NCBI RefSeq assembly: GCF_007004735.1
Contig: NZ_SSNL01000003.1
Location: 186,001-250,000 of the forward strand
DNA from: Salinigranum halophilum
GTDB lineage: Archaea; Halobacteriota; Halobacteria; Halobacteriales; Haloferacaceae
DNA: 64,000 bases
Direction: 5' to 3'
Shown here: one piece after another, positions 8,691-17,054 of the stretch
Position numbering within the stretch: the first letter of the stretch is position 1
Layout: each line of letters begins with the position of its first letter
The notes under the pieces: generated by a model
The model's input: the letters and a program-made list of their open reading frames with translations, nothing else
The model's database searches: none
Told to the model about the DNA's origin: nothing
Made by a program: the position numbers and the translations under genes

Positions 8691-9380
8691 TCACGGCTGT
8701 CTGTTCGCCCCGACGAATACGTCGCGGCCACGCCCGACGGTCCTGCCGAGTCGAACGTCGACGCCAGCGGGGAGTGCCCGCAGCGAGAACTCCGCACGCG
8801 TCCACTCGCGGACGTCTTCGAGTCGTCCGTGGACGGGACGCTGGTCGCAGTCGTCCGGGAGAGCGTTGACGAACCGGAGCCGGCGGAACAGCCCGCTCTC
8901 CCTCGTGTCCTGCAGCGCCAGTCCGGGACGGCTGTCGACGGCCAGCACCACCGGGTCGTCGCCCGCGGCCAGCGTGACGTCGACGACGTAACAGATGCCG
9001 GGCGTGTCGACGGCGCGCGTCGCCGCTCCGACGACCGCTTCCCAGTTCGGTATCCGGACGCCGGTCAGCGGCACACCCGTATCGGGGTGCCTGGCTACCG
9101 TCTCCGGCGATACGAGGCGGCACGCCCCGTCCGCCGCCCCGTCGGATACGGAGAGCCGAACGCCGAGCGCCCCGTGGTAGAGGCTCACGGACCCGCTCGA
9201 CGCCTCGGTCGGCACCCGCGCCAGCGCCACGACGGGGTAGCCACGGTAGACGACGAGACGGATGTCCGCAACACCGCTTGGGTGGAAGCCGGCCACGAAC
9301 GCCGCTGGCTCCGGGGGCTCACAGCCGTGTGCCGTGTCCGCGGGTTCGTGTTCTTTCGCCGTGAACGTCTCCCAGTCCAT
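8691..9380 (-). CDS. truncated, degenerate paralogue of the ATP-grasp ligase domain
   Basis: A 229-residue protein whose residues about 25-205 align with residues 439-620 of the downstream 7TM/ATP-grasp protein: GVADIRLVVYRGYPVVAL matches GVADVRVIVFRGYPVMAM, and HPDTGVPLT, RIPNWE and GLFRRLRFV also recur. It lacks the 7TM part and the ATP-binding N-terminal half. The metal-binding LEVNVRPG has become LAVDSRPG, losing the Glu and Asn. It is thus either a pseudoenzyme/regulator of its neighbour or a decaying duplicate. The ATG at 9380 is chosen because it keeps the spacing to the duplicated promoter element. Confidence 0.72.
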   Translation of the reverse strand: MDWETFTAKEHEPADTAHGCEPPEPAAFVAGFHPSGVADIRLVVYRGYPVVALARVPTEASSGSVSLYHGALGVRLSVSDGAADGACRLVSPETVARHPDTGVPLTGVRIPNWEAVVGAATRAVDTPGICYVVDVTLAAGDDPVVLAVDSRPGLALQDTRESGLFRRLRFVNALPDDCDQRPVHGRLEDVREWTRAEFSLRALPAGVDVRLGRTVGRGRDVFVGANRQP

Positions 9381-9401
9381 ACAGTCAGGCCTATCAGAGA
9401 G

Positions 9402-9436
9402 AGAAAAGGGTCTCTCGCAAACGCATCCAAAGGGTG
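9402..9436 (-). promoter_or_regulatory. promoter of the truncated ATP-grasp paralogue: element copy 2 with degenerate TATA
   Basis: The 29-nt element at 9408-9436 is 27/29 identical to 8504-8532 and stands 28 nt from the ATG at 9380 (27 nt in the other copy). The TATA-like box next to it (TTTTCT, 9402-9407) is weaker than in copy 1. Confidence 0.6.
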
Positions 9437-9535
9437 ATGCGTGGGTCACAGCGGGACGTCCGTCCCCGCTTACTCGCGTGCCGACCGTCGCACGCCACTG
9501 TGCGACCACGCTACGCTTGCTCCTGTCGTCCGACG

Positions 9536-9556
9536 CACGGGGACGGAGTCCCCGTG
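9536..9556. promoter_or_regulatory. perfect 9-bp inverted repeat in divergent intergenic region
   Basis: CACGGGGAC and GTCCCCGTG are separated by GGA, forming a perfect dyad. It lies about 100 nt before the regulator gene at 9657 and about 156 nt upstream of the divergent gene at 9380. It could be an operator or an RNA hairpin; nothing in the sequence decides between them. The rest of the 9437-9656 gap shows only a weak TATA-like ATTAGA near 9617. Confidence 0.45.
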
Positions 9557-9656
9557 TCAGAGCCGCTTCCGGCCGTCTCGGCGCTCGTCTCGACCGGGAT
9601 AACTCTCCGGAACACATTAGACACGTCAGTCCTACCGCGAAACTGACCAGTCTTCC

Positions 9657-11237
9657 ATGCGCGCCACTCCTGCCCTCGTGGTCGTCGCTTTGCTCGTATT
9701 CGCGCCGACCCTCGCGGCTGCAACACCCGACGCCTCGACCGGTGACGCTGCCCCGCTCACGAGTGGCCCCGTCACCGACTTCTCGGCAGAGAGTGACAGC
9801 GATGGTGACGGTGACGGGGATTCGGGTTCGACGGACTCCGACTCGACAGACTCCGACTCGACAGACTCCGACTCGACAGACTCCGACTCGACGGATTCGG
9901 GTTCAACGGATTCCGATTCGATTGACTCTGATTCGACAGACTCCGATTCAACGGATTCCGACTCGACAGACTCCGACTCGGCGGACTCGGATTCGACGGA
10001 CTCGGATTCAACGGATGGCGATGAGTCTGCAGAGACGGAGACGACCGAGACGGCTGAGGGGGAGACGGAGACGGCCGAGAGGGAGACGGAGACGGCCGAG
10101 AGGGAGACGGAGACGGCCGAGAGAGAGACGGAGACGGCCGAGAGGGAGACGGAGACGGCCGAGAGAGAGACGGAGACGGCTGAGGAGGAGACGGAGACGG
10201 CCGAGAGAGAGACGGAGACGGCTGAGGAGGAGACGGAGACGGAGACGGCTGAGGAGGAGACGGAGACGGAGACGGCTGAGAGAGAGACCGAGACGGATGC
10301 CGAGACGGGGCGGAACGAGACCGAGACACGGGCCACCGAGCGAACCGAACGCGGAACGTCGAAGACAGCGGTCGAACCCGACTCCGAGCCCGCGGAGCGG
10401 ACCGAGGTCGCTGTCGCCGCCAGGAACGACGATGACGACTCGGGCGGGTCGGAGGGCGTCGACTCGACCGGCTTCGGTCCGGAGTCTGCGGGTACAGGCG
10501 TGGCCATCGGTGCCGGGGCGCTGGCGGCGGGTGCCATCGCCCGTCGCGTCGCCTTCTCGGGGTCGACGGGCGCGAGTGCGAGTGCGGCGAGCGTCGCATC
10601 GACGACGGCCACGACCGCCCCGCGCGGCCTCGCGCGTCTCGCCCGCTCGTCGCTCGTGGACCTCGCCGATCGGGTACAGGCCGTCGCCTCGGACTGGGTC
10701 GGCCGGGTTCTCGCCGCGGCGGGCTACACGAAGTGGGCGGGTAACGACCCGCTCGAACACGACACCCGCGCGGAGTTGTACGACCACGTCCAGGCTGAGC
10801 CGGGCACGTACCTCTCGGCGTTCGAGGATACTCCAGCCGTCGACGCCACCCTCGGGACGGTCCGGTACCACCTGAAGATTCTTGAGCGCGAGAGGCTCGT
10901 CACCTCCGAGAAGGTCCAGGGAAAGCGGCGGTACTACCCCATCGGTAGTTCGCCGGACGCACTTGACGTCGCCCTCGAGGGTGACTCGACCCGTGCCATC
11001 CTGGAAGCGCTCACGGCCTCGCCGGACTCGGTGTCTGGCCTCGCCGACCGGGTCGACCGCGACCCGAGCACGGTCTCACACCACCTCACCCGACTGGAAG
11101 CGCAGGGGCTCGTCGAGCGCGAGCGCGACGGGCAGGCGGTGACGAACCGGCTCACGCCGGGCGTCGAGGCACTCCTCTCTCAGGGGCCGTTCGCCGAGAG
11201 TGGACCGGGTGCCGATCGGACGGCAGCCGACGACTGA
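9657..11237 (+). CDS. predicted membrane-spanning regulator: signal peptide, SD/ET-repeat stalk, transmembrane segment, two winged-helix domains
   Basis: 526 residues. 1-22 form a signal peptide. 45-55 are Asp/Ser/Gly-rich; 56-120 hold 13 tandem five-residue units of the type SDSTD; about 127-212 hold seven-residue units of the type ETETAER. A short hydrophobic segment (279-295, GTGVAIGAGALAAGAIA) is followed by RR, predicting an outside-to-inside orientation. 365-430 and 441-505 are two winged-helix domains; the first has LGTVRYHLKILE, the second PSTVSHHLTRLE, both typical recognition helices of ArsR/MarR-like regulators. The likely role is a membrane-tethered DNA-binding protein with a long acidic surface stalk. 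Its ligand and targets are unknown. Confidence 0.8.
   Translation: MRATPALVVVALLVFAPTLAAATPDASTGDAAPLTSGPVTDFSAESDSDGDGDGDSGSTDSDSTDSDSTDSDSTDSDSTDSGSTDSDSIDSDSTDSDSTDSDSTDSDSADSDSTDSDSTDGDESAETETTETAEGETETAERETETAERETETAERETETAERETETAERETETAEEETETAERETETAEEETETETAEEETETETAERETETDAETGRNETETRATERTERGTSKTAVEPDSEPAERTEVAVAARNDDDDSGGSEGVDSTGFGPESAGTGVAIGAGALAAGAIARRVAFSGSTGASASAASVASTTATTAPRGLARLARSSLVDLADRVQAVASDWVGRVLAAAGYTKWAGNDPLEHDTRAELYDHVQAEPGTYLSAFEDTPAVDATLGTVRYHLKILERERLVTSEKVQGKRRYYPIGSSPDALDVALEGDSTRAILEALTASPDSVSGLADRVDRDPSTVSHHLTRLEAQGLVERERDGQAVTNRLTPGVEALLSQGPFAESGPGADRTAADD
9822..10295 (+). repeat. coding tandem repeats: 15-nt (SDSTD) then 21-nt (ETETAER) units
   Basis: Two adjoining in-frame minisatellites inside the regulator gene. 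9822-10016 has 13 units of 15 nt; about 10035-10292 has 21-nt units with some 27-nt variants. Codon variation (TCG/TCC, GAC/GAT) is present in the first block, while the second is nearly homogeneous and so is likely younger and prone to length change. Confidence 0.85.
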
Positions 11238-11467
11238 CGCCGACGTGTGGCCTGCTCGTCGTTCGCCGCTTACCGTTCGCCGTTCACCACCGGTTGCGAA
11301 CGACGCGACCGTCGTCGGTGCGCTCGGAGGTCGCCGTCGCCTCCTCGGTGGTGACGGTCTCGTCCGCGTCAGTGTCACGGACGGGACAGGAGAATCCGGT
11401 GCCGACGACGAGCGGATGGCCCTCGCCCGGGGCTACGCTTTTCACCCGACCCGCCCAACCCCCGGTC

Positions 11468-12478
11468 ATGTCAATCGAATTTGAACGGCAGGTCCAGGAG
11501 GCGACCTTCTACAGCCCGCTCGAGGATTTCGAGGAGACGACCGTCGAGACCGAGGTCAGAGTGGACCCGCTCACCGGCCGGACGGCCCGGGTCGTCACGG
11601 ACAACTTCCTGATGCCGGAGTCGCCAGCCATCGACGACTCGGTTCTCGACAGCGAGGGCTGTTTCTTCTGCCCCGGAACCGTCGAGGAGGCGACGCCGAA
11701 GTACCCCGACTGGATTGCCCCCGACCGGGGCAAGAGCGGCGAGGCGACGTCGTTTCCGAACCTCAACCCCTACGGCGCGTACTCGAACGTGGTCGCGCTC
11801 ACCGAAGAGCACTTCGTCCCTATCGACGAGTTCACCACGGAGCAGTTCGCCGACGGCCTCTGTGCGGCCTTCCAGTACGTCCGCGACGTCTTCGACCACG
11901 ACGACGACGCCCGCTTCGCGTCGGTGAACATGAACTACCTTCGACCGGCGGGGTCGAGCCTCATCCACCCACACATGCAGACGCTCGTCGACGACCGTGG
12001 GACGAACGAACAGCGCCGCGTCGCCGAGGCCGCCCGCGACTTCTACGACGCCAACGACGAGGTGTACTGGTCGGAACTGGCTATCGACGAGCGCGGCGGT
12101 GACCGCTACGTCGCGGAGATCGGTAACGTCCACTGGCTCGCGCCGTTCGCCCCGAAACACCACCGCCACCTCGTCGGCGTCGCCGCACAGATCCACTCCG
12201 GCGTCCCCGACCCGCGCGGCGACGTGACCCACGACTTCGCGGAGGGACTGGTCGACGTCCTCTCGTACTACGCCTCGCTGGGGTTGAACAGCTTCAACGT
12301 CGCGCTCTTCGTCGAACGGGACGACCCCGCTCTCCCCCCGGTCATGAACGTCACCGCCCGGTCGGTGTTCGACGAGTACTACTGGAGCGACGCGACGTTC
12401 TTCACGTCGCTGCACGACGAGGGCGTCGTCGACGTCGCTCCCGAGGTGTACGGCAAGGAGGCCCACAAGTTCTTCTGA
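11468..12478 (+). CDS. galactose-1-phosphate uridylyltransferase-like protein
   Basis: A 336-residue member of the HIT superfamily, GalT branch. The active-site motif HPHMQT sits near residue 173, and CFFCPGT near 63 supplies the Cys pair of a structural zinc site. A second-half PFAPKHHRHL fits the C-terminal GalT domain. GalT enzymes transfer UMP between hexose-1-phosphates (Leloir pathway); no other galactose gene is near, so another nucleotidyl transfer is possible. The start at 11468 (MSIEFER) was taken because upstream in-frame sequence is not GalT-like and TATA-like CTTTTC lies about 30 nt upstream. Confidence 0.85.
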   Translation: MSIEFERQVQEATFYSPLEDFEETTVETEVRVDPLTGRTARVVTDNFLMPESPAIDDSVLDSEGCFFCPGTVEEATPKYPDWIAPDRGKSGEATSFPNLNPYGAYSNVVALTEEHFVPIDEFTTEQFADGLCAAFQYVRDVFDHDDDARFASVNMNYLRPAGSSLIHPHMQTLVDDRGTNEQRRVAEAARDFYDANDEVYWSELAIDERGGDRYVAEIGNVHWLAPFAPKHHRHLVGVAAQIHSGVPDPRGDVTHDFAEGLVDVLSYYASLGLNSFNVALFVERDDPALPPVMNVTARSVFDEYYWSDATFFTSLHDEGVVDVAPEVYGKEAHKFF

Positions 12479-12484
12479 GCGGGC

Positions 12485-13117
12485 TCAGCTGGGCTCGCCG
12501 ACGAGTGCGGCGAGCGTCTCGCGGAGGGCGGCCTCGTACGCCCCGTCGTCGTAACCGAGTCGAGCCACCCAGACGTCCTGGTACGAGGGGTGCAGGAGGG
12601 GAAGCAGCCACGTGTCGAGAGCGGGGAGTCGCTCGGGTGTGAGCACGCGGTCGACGAAGCCGTCGAGTGAGCGCCCCTCGACGGCCAGCAGCGTCGCCGT
12701 CGCGTGCTTGCCGGTCGCCGCGACGACCGCGGGCGCGACCTCGTCGAGTTCGCGTTCGAGGTAGGGTCGGCAGTTCGCCCGCTCCTCGCTCGTCGGCTCC
12801 CGGTTCGTCCCCTCCTCGCCCTCGGGGAAGCACTTCACGGCGTTGGTGAAGTACGGCTCGTACCCGAGTCGGTCGAACAGGGCCCTGATACGGCGGCCCG
12901 AATGCCGGGTGGTGTACGCCATCCCGGTGTGGTTGCCCCCGCGCCACTGGTCGGCGTCGGGGTCGCCCGCACCCGGCGCTTCGCCCACCACGACGACGTC
13001 GGCGTCGGTGGGGCCGGTCCCCCACGAGATCCGCGTTCGACACTCGGCGAGCCCCGGACACCGCCGACAGTCGGCTTCGAGGACGGTCCGACGCGACGGG
13101 TACAGCGAGTCGCCCAC
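12485..13117 (-). CDS. uracil-DNA glycosylase superfamily protein (family 4-type, Fe-S)
   Basis: A 210-residue DNA repair enzyme that removes uracil (or related bases) from DNA. Motif A GEAPGAGDPDAD starts at residue 45, TNAVKC at 91 and motif B HPS near 177. Four cysteines (17, 20, 96, 116) are placed to bind the [4Fe-4S] cluster typical of thermophile/archaeal family 4 UDGs. It is convergent with the GalT-like gene, and its start lies 19 nt from the end of the next upstream gene... both are on the minus strand and could form an operon with prs. Confidence 0.88.
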   Translation of the reverse strand: MGDSLYPSRRTVLEADCRRCPGLAECRTRISWGTGPTDADVVVVGEAPGAGDPDADQWRGGNHTGMAYTTRHSGRRIRALFDRLGYEPYFTNAVKCFPEGEEGTNREPTSEERANCRPYLERELDEVAPAVVAATGKHATATLLAVEGRSLDGFVDRVLTPERLPALDTWLLPLLHPSYQDVWVARLGYDDGAYEAALRETLAALVGEPS

Positions 13118-13124
13118 GGCCGCG

Positions 13125-13355
13125 CTACTCCGTCAGCGGGAGCGCGATTCCGAAGACGAACGGGACCACGAGGAGGAGCACGACGCCGAGCACTTCGAGG
13201 TCGAAAAAGAGCGTGTGTTCCCACGCGGGCAGCGGGCCGAAGAACGCCGAGCCGACGACCTCACCGAGGACGCCGACGGCGAAGAGCGCCGCCCCGAGGA
13301 GCATTCCGCGTTTCGTCGTCCGAGGGTAGTCGATATCTCCGTATCGTCCTGCCAT
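13125..13355 (-). CDS. small two-helix membrane protein
   Basis: A 76-residue protein with two transmembrane helices (about 18-40 and 50-73) and a short basic N-terminus. It resembles uncharacterised conserved haloarchaeal small membrane proteins; no function is known. It lies 7 nt upstream of the UDG gene on the same strand, so co-transcription is likely. Confidence 0.72.
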   Translation of the reverse strand: MAGRYGDIDYPRTTKRGMLLGAALFAVGVLGEVVGSAFFGPLPAWEHTLFFDLEVLGVVLLLVVPFVFGIALPLTE

Positions 13356-13409
13356 CGTTCTCGACTCTGTCGGACGAGCGTATATGCTTTTTGCGCGCGC
13401 CTCGACGGC

Positions 13410-14276
13410 CTACAGTACGTCCGCCACCACCGGGGCGGCGCTGACGACGCTGACGTCGCGCTCCAGCGTGTCGGTCCCGTACACCCGTTCGACGCCGGCG
13501 GCTTCGAGTTTCGTCCGCGCGGCCCGCGCGAGGAGGGGGTGGACGCAGGCGGTGAAGATGCGGTCGGCCCCACGCTCGCGGAGGACGGCCACGGACTCGG
13601 CCATCGTCGACCCCGTGGCGATGATATCGTCCGTGATGACGACGTCCCGCCCCTCGACTGGCGCGTCAGACGGCTCGATGCTCACCTCGGTCCCCGAGTG
13701 ACGCGTCTTCTCGAAGTAGTCGGTGCCGCCCGCCCCGTGCGCGTCGCGGACCGCCCGCGCGAGGTCGATGGCACCGTCGTCCGGCGAGAGGAAGAGCGGG
13801 TCGTCGAGCGGCGTGTCGAGGCCGGCGAGTGGCACGGCGAGCCGGTCGGCGGCGTCGACGATGTCGACCGGGACGTCGAAGAACTCCCGCACCGCGGGTT
13901 CGTGTGGTGTGACGAGCACGACCCGGTCGGTACTGGTCGAGACCGCCCGCGCCATCGCCCGCGCGGAGATGGGCTGACCGGGCTCGAACACCTTGTCCTG
14001 GCGCGCGTACCCCATGTACGGGATGACGGTCACGAGCGATTCGACGCCCGCCTCTCGGAGGGCGTCCTGCAGCTGGAGCAGTTCGACGTAGGCGTCGTTC
14101 GAGGGCGTCGCGGCGACGACGACGGCCCGCTCGGGCGTGTCCGCCCCGGCCGCCGGCACCGCCGCGAACGTCTCCCCGTCCGGAAACCGATCAAATTCGG
14201 GGACGGCGAGGGTGTCGTCGAGCGTCGTCGCGAGCGCCGCAGCCAGCGCCTGCGACCGCGAACCTGGTACTATCAT
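13410..14276 (-). CDS. prs: ribose-phosphate diphosphokinase (PRPP synthetase)
   Basis: A 288-residue archaeal-length PRPP synthetase, making 5-phosphoribosyl-1-pyrophosphate from ribose-5-phosphate and ATP for nucleotide and histidine synthesis. Visible motifs are the N-terminal IVPGSRSQALA, RQDK.FEPGQPIS near residues 94-104 (catalytic flexible-loop region) and the PRPP-binding VVITDDIIATGSTM near 209-222. It is preceded by a probable leaderless start at 14276. Confidence 0.95.
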   Translation of the reverse strand: MIVPGSRSQALAAALATTLDDTLAVPEFDRFPDGETFAAVPAAGADTPERAVVVAATPSNDAYVELLQLQDALREAGVESLVTVIPYMGYARQDKVFEPGQPISARAMARAVSTSTDRVVLVTPHEPAVREFFDVPVDIVDAADRLAVPLAGLDTPLDDPLFLSPDDGAIDLARAVRDAHGAGGTDYFEKTRHSGTEVSIEPSDAPVEGRDVVITDDIIATGSTMAESVAVLRERGADRIFTACVHPLLARAARTKLEAAGVERVYGTDTLERDVSVVSAAPVVADVL

Positions 14277-14385
14277 ACTCGACGGTCACTCCGCGGTGAG
14301 TTAAACGCGTTTTCGTCTCCGGCTGGCCGACGGTCCGCTCCCGGTCGAACCGCACGACGATCACGTCTGGTCCGGTTCGGTCCGG

Positions 14386-15210
14386 TCAGGGGATGGCCAC
14401 GCCGCCGACGTCGCGGAGGCCGAGCGCCTGCGTTCGCGACCCGTCGCCCGCGTCGACGAGGAACGTCCCCTCACCGGTAATCGCGCAGACGACGTCGTCA
14501 CCGTACGCGAACTCGATGGGCGTCTCGTCTGTCGCGAGGTCCGTGCGGTCGACGGTGCGCCACTCGCCGCCGTCCCGCTCGGTGCGCCGTCTGATGCCGG
14601 GTGCTCCGACGGCGTGCGCGCGTCCGTCCGGTGCCGCGTCGACGACGTCCCACGCACCCGCTTCGACCACCATCCAGCCGTTCCCCAGATAGAACAGTCC
14701 CGTTCCAGTCGCGGCGAACGGCCCGGCCGCGGCCACGTCTCGGACGTCGTCGAGGCCGGCGTGGCGGAGGTCACGGTCGGAGACGCGGAAGACGCCGTCT
14801 TCGGCCGCGACGAGCCGTCCGTCGACCGCACGCGGGTCGTCGACGCTCCCGACGGTTCGCCACGACGCCCCGTCGAGGGCCGCGTCGAACCCGAGCCGAC
14901 CGACTCGCCCGTCTTCGCCGACGGCGACGACCTCGTCGGCGGTGAGCCCCACCCCCACCGCCGGGCCGAACCCTGTCGCCTCGTAGCCTGGGGCGAGCAG
15001 GACGTCCTCGTCGGTGGCGACGGCGATTCGTCCGTCGCGTCCGGCGACGTCCCGCGCGGTACAGTGGTGGTCGACCCGAAAGCCGCCGACCAGGTCCCCC
15101 GAGACGTCGACCACGACACAGCCAACCCCCGCGGCGACGAACGCCTCGGTCTTACCAGCCTTCGACGAGAAGACCCGTTTCTCTTCGATGGAGAGGTCGC
15201 CGTCGGTCAT
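14386..15210 (-). CDS. haloarchaeal beta-propeller protein
   Basis: A 274-residue protein built of repeated beta strands of the kind seen in propellers: repeating DEDVLLAPGYEATGF, EDGVFRVSDRDL, GTGLFYLGNGW and GEGTFLVDAG segments. It looks like the uncharacterised family called HVO_0234-type beta-propeller proteins in haloarchaea. No signal peptide or catalytic motif is seen. It lies upstream of prs on the same strand with a 110-nt gap, so a separate promoter is likely. Function unknown. Confidence 0.72.
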   Translation of the reverse strand: MTDGDLSIEEKRVFSSKAGKTEAFVAAGVGCVVVDVSGDLVGGFRVDHHCTARDVAGRDGRIAVATDEDVLLAPGYEATGFGPAVGVGLTADEVVAVGEDGRVGRLGFDAALDGASWRTVGSVDDPRAVDGRLVAAEDGVFRVSDRDLRHAGLDDVRDVAAAGPFAATGTGLFYLGNGWMVVEAGAWDVVDAAPDGRAHAVGAPGIRRRTERDGGEWRTVDRTDLATDETPIEFAYGDDVVCAITGEGTFLVDAGDGSRTQALGLRDVGGVAIP

Positions 15211-15349
15211 ACCATCGAGTCGAGCGTGCGACGAGAAAGTGCTTCCGCTCGACTCACTCTCCCGAACCGGTGTCGGCGCTTCGTGCGGCGTGGCGGGTCG
15301 GTGGCTGCTTCCCCTCTTGGGCGACCGACCACTCGGCGCTCACCGCCGC

Positions 15350-15775
15350 TCAGAGGAACTCCCTGACCTCCGAGTACCACATGTCGTGGTGGTCGACCTC
15401 CCCCAGGGCTTCGGCGACATCGACCGCCAGCGAGTGCCAGCAGCGCTCTGTCGGGTCGGACTGGTCGAGGTTGTACTCGGCGTCCTTGCAGGTGCACTGG
15501 CCCTCCTCGACGATGTACTCGTCGTCGTAGCCCACCACCACGGTGAAATCCCGGTAGCGTTTCACGCGCCCCTCCGAGACGGCCTCGATGGCCCGCTGGC
15601 CCCGTCTCTCGTGTGTCGAGATGATGGCGTCGACGATGGCGGGAGTGAGTTTCCCCCGCTCGGCGAGCGCCGCACGCCAGTCCGTCGCCGGGTCGGCCCC
15701 CCGGTCGACAGCGTCGCCCGCGTCGGCGTCGTCGCTCTCGCCGCTTTCGACCTCGGTGTCGTCGACGCCGGTCAC
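15350..15775 (-). CDS. SWIM zinc finger protein
   Basis: A 141-residue protein with a C-terminal SWIM motif: CTC near residue 102 and CWH near 119 (CxCx(n)CxH). Haloarchaea carry many such short SWIM proteins, presumed to bind DNA or protein partners. The GTG at 15775 is chosen because a CTTTTG TATA-like box precedes it by about 26 nt; longer in-frame starts would run into the divergent trm1 promoter. Residues 1-35 are acidic and disordered. Confidence 0.8.
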   Translation of the reverse strand: MTGVDDTEVESGESDDADAGDAVDRGADPATDWRAALAERGKLTPAIVDAIISTHERRGQRAIEAVSEGRVKRYRDFTVVVGYDDEYIVEEGQCTCKDAEYNLDQSDPTERCWHSLAVDVAEALGEVDHHDMWYSEVREFL

Positions 15776-15872
15776 GGCACGCGGTTCTGGCCCGGCGAGC
15801 AAAAGGTGTTCGGTCACCGCGCTCACATCCCCGTACCACAACCGCTTTGCCCGGCGCTCGGCGAGTGAGCGT

Positions 15873-16994
15873 ATGCTCGTCAGCGAAGGGGGCGCCGCGG
15901 TCGAGGTGCCCGAAGCCCGCGACGGCGCCTCCGACGGGAGTGGCGACGGCGTCTTCTTCAACCCGACGCAGGAACTCAACCGCGACGTCACCGTCGCGGT
16001 CCTCCGCGCCTACCGCGACCGCGACCCCCGCGCGGCGTCGTACCTCGACGCGATGGCCGCCTCGGGAATCAGAGGGGTTCGTGCCGGCCTCGCCGGCTAC
16101 GACGTGACCTGTGCCGACGTCGACGCCGACGCCGTCCAGTTGGCGCAGGCGAACCTCGCGCGGAACGACCTCGACGGCGCGGCGGTCCACCGCGACGTCA
16201 ACGCGCTCTTGCACGACGAGGGGCCGTTCGACGTCGTCGACATCGACCCGTTCGGCACACCCATCCCCTTCGTCGACAGCGCCTTCGCCAACACCCGTGA
16301 CCTCGTCTGCGTGACGGCGACGGACACCGCACCGCTCTGTGGTGCGCATTACAACTCCGGTGTGCGCAAGTACGCGACAGTCCCACAGAACACCGAATAC
16401 CACGCCGAGATGGGGCTGCGCGTGCTCGTCTCGGCGCTCGTCCGCACCGCCGCCCGCTACGACACTGCCGCCGTCCCCGTCCTGTCACACGTCACCCGCC
16501 ATTACGCGCGGACCTACCTCGAACTCGACCACCGCGCGACCAGCGCCGACTCGACGCTGGAGGAACTGGGCTACGTCTACCACTGCGACCAGTGTCTCCA
16601 CCGCGAGCACGAGTTCGGTCTCGTCGCCCATCCGCCCGACGAGTGTGCTCACTGTGGCGCGTCGGTTCGCACGGCCGGCCCCATCTGGCTCGGGGCGGTT
16701 CGAGACGCGGCGTTCACCCACACTGTTCACGACGCGGTGACCGACGACATGGGCGAGGCGAAGGCGGCGCGGTCGCTCCTGGAGACGCTCGCCGCCGAGG
16801 TCGAGACGCCGACTCACTACGACCAGCACAAACTCTGTAAGCAGTGGGGACTCCCCGCGCCCGCGATGGACGAGTTCGTCGAGGCCCTCCGAGCGGCAGG
16901 CCACGAGGCGTCTCGTGCGCACTACCACGGCACCGCGCTCAAGACGACGGCGACGGTCGCGGAGATGCGAGCGGCGACGAGCGACCTGTTTTGA
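15873..16994 (+). CDS. trm1: tRNA (guanine26-N2)-dimethyltransferase
   Basis: A 373-residue Trm1 enzyme that makes N2,N2-dimethylguanosine at tRNA position 26 with SAM. Diagnostic segments are [13 protein letters not shown] near residue 27 (substrate/SAM pocket), [11 protein letters not shown], and [11 protein letters not shown] near 122, the catalytic motif. A zinc ribbon (CDQC ... CAHC) sits at about 236-262. Full length for archaeal Trm1. Divergent from the SWIM gene, sharing a roughly 100-nt promoter region. Confidence 0.95.
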   Translation: MLVSEGGAAVEVPEARDGASDGSGDGVFFNPTQELNRDVTVAVLRAYRDRDPRAASYLDAMAASGIRGVRAGLAGYDVTCADVDADAVQLAQANLARNDLDGAAVHRDVNALLHDEGPFDVVDIDPFGTPIPFVDSAFANTRDLVCVTATDTAPLCGAHYNSGVRKYATVPQNTEYHAEMGLRVLVSALVRTAARYDTAAVPVLSHVTRHYARTYLELDHRATSADSTLEELGYVYHCDQCLHREHEFGLVAHPPDECAHCGASVRTAGPIWLGAVRDAAFTHTVHDAVTDDMGEAKAARSLLETLAAEVETPTHYDQHKLCKQWGLPAPAMDEFVEALRAAGHEASRAHYHGTALKTTATVAEMRAATSDLF

Positions 16995-17054
16995 ACCCCT
17001 CGCGACGCGACGGAGGCGTCGTCTTCTTGTATCGGCGGATTGAAACCTCGCGCG

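Noticed and set aside
9822-10295. Non-coding satellite or CRISPR-like array
   Set aside because: Units are multiples of three, stay in frame and code for regular SDSTD/ETETAER peptides within an open gene; there are no spacers.
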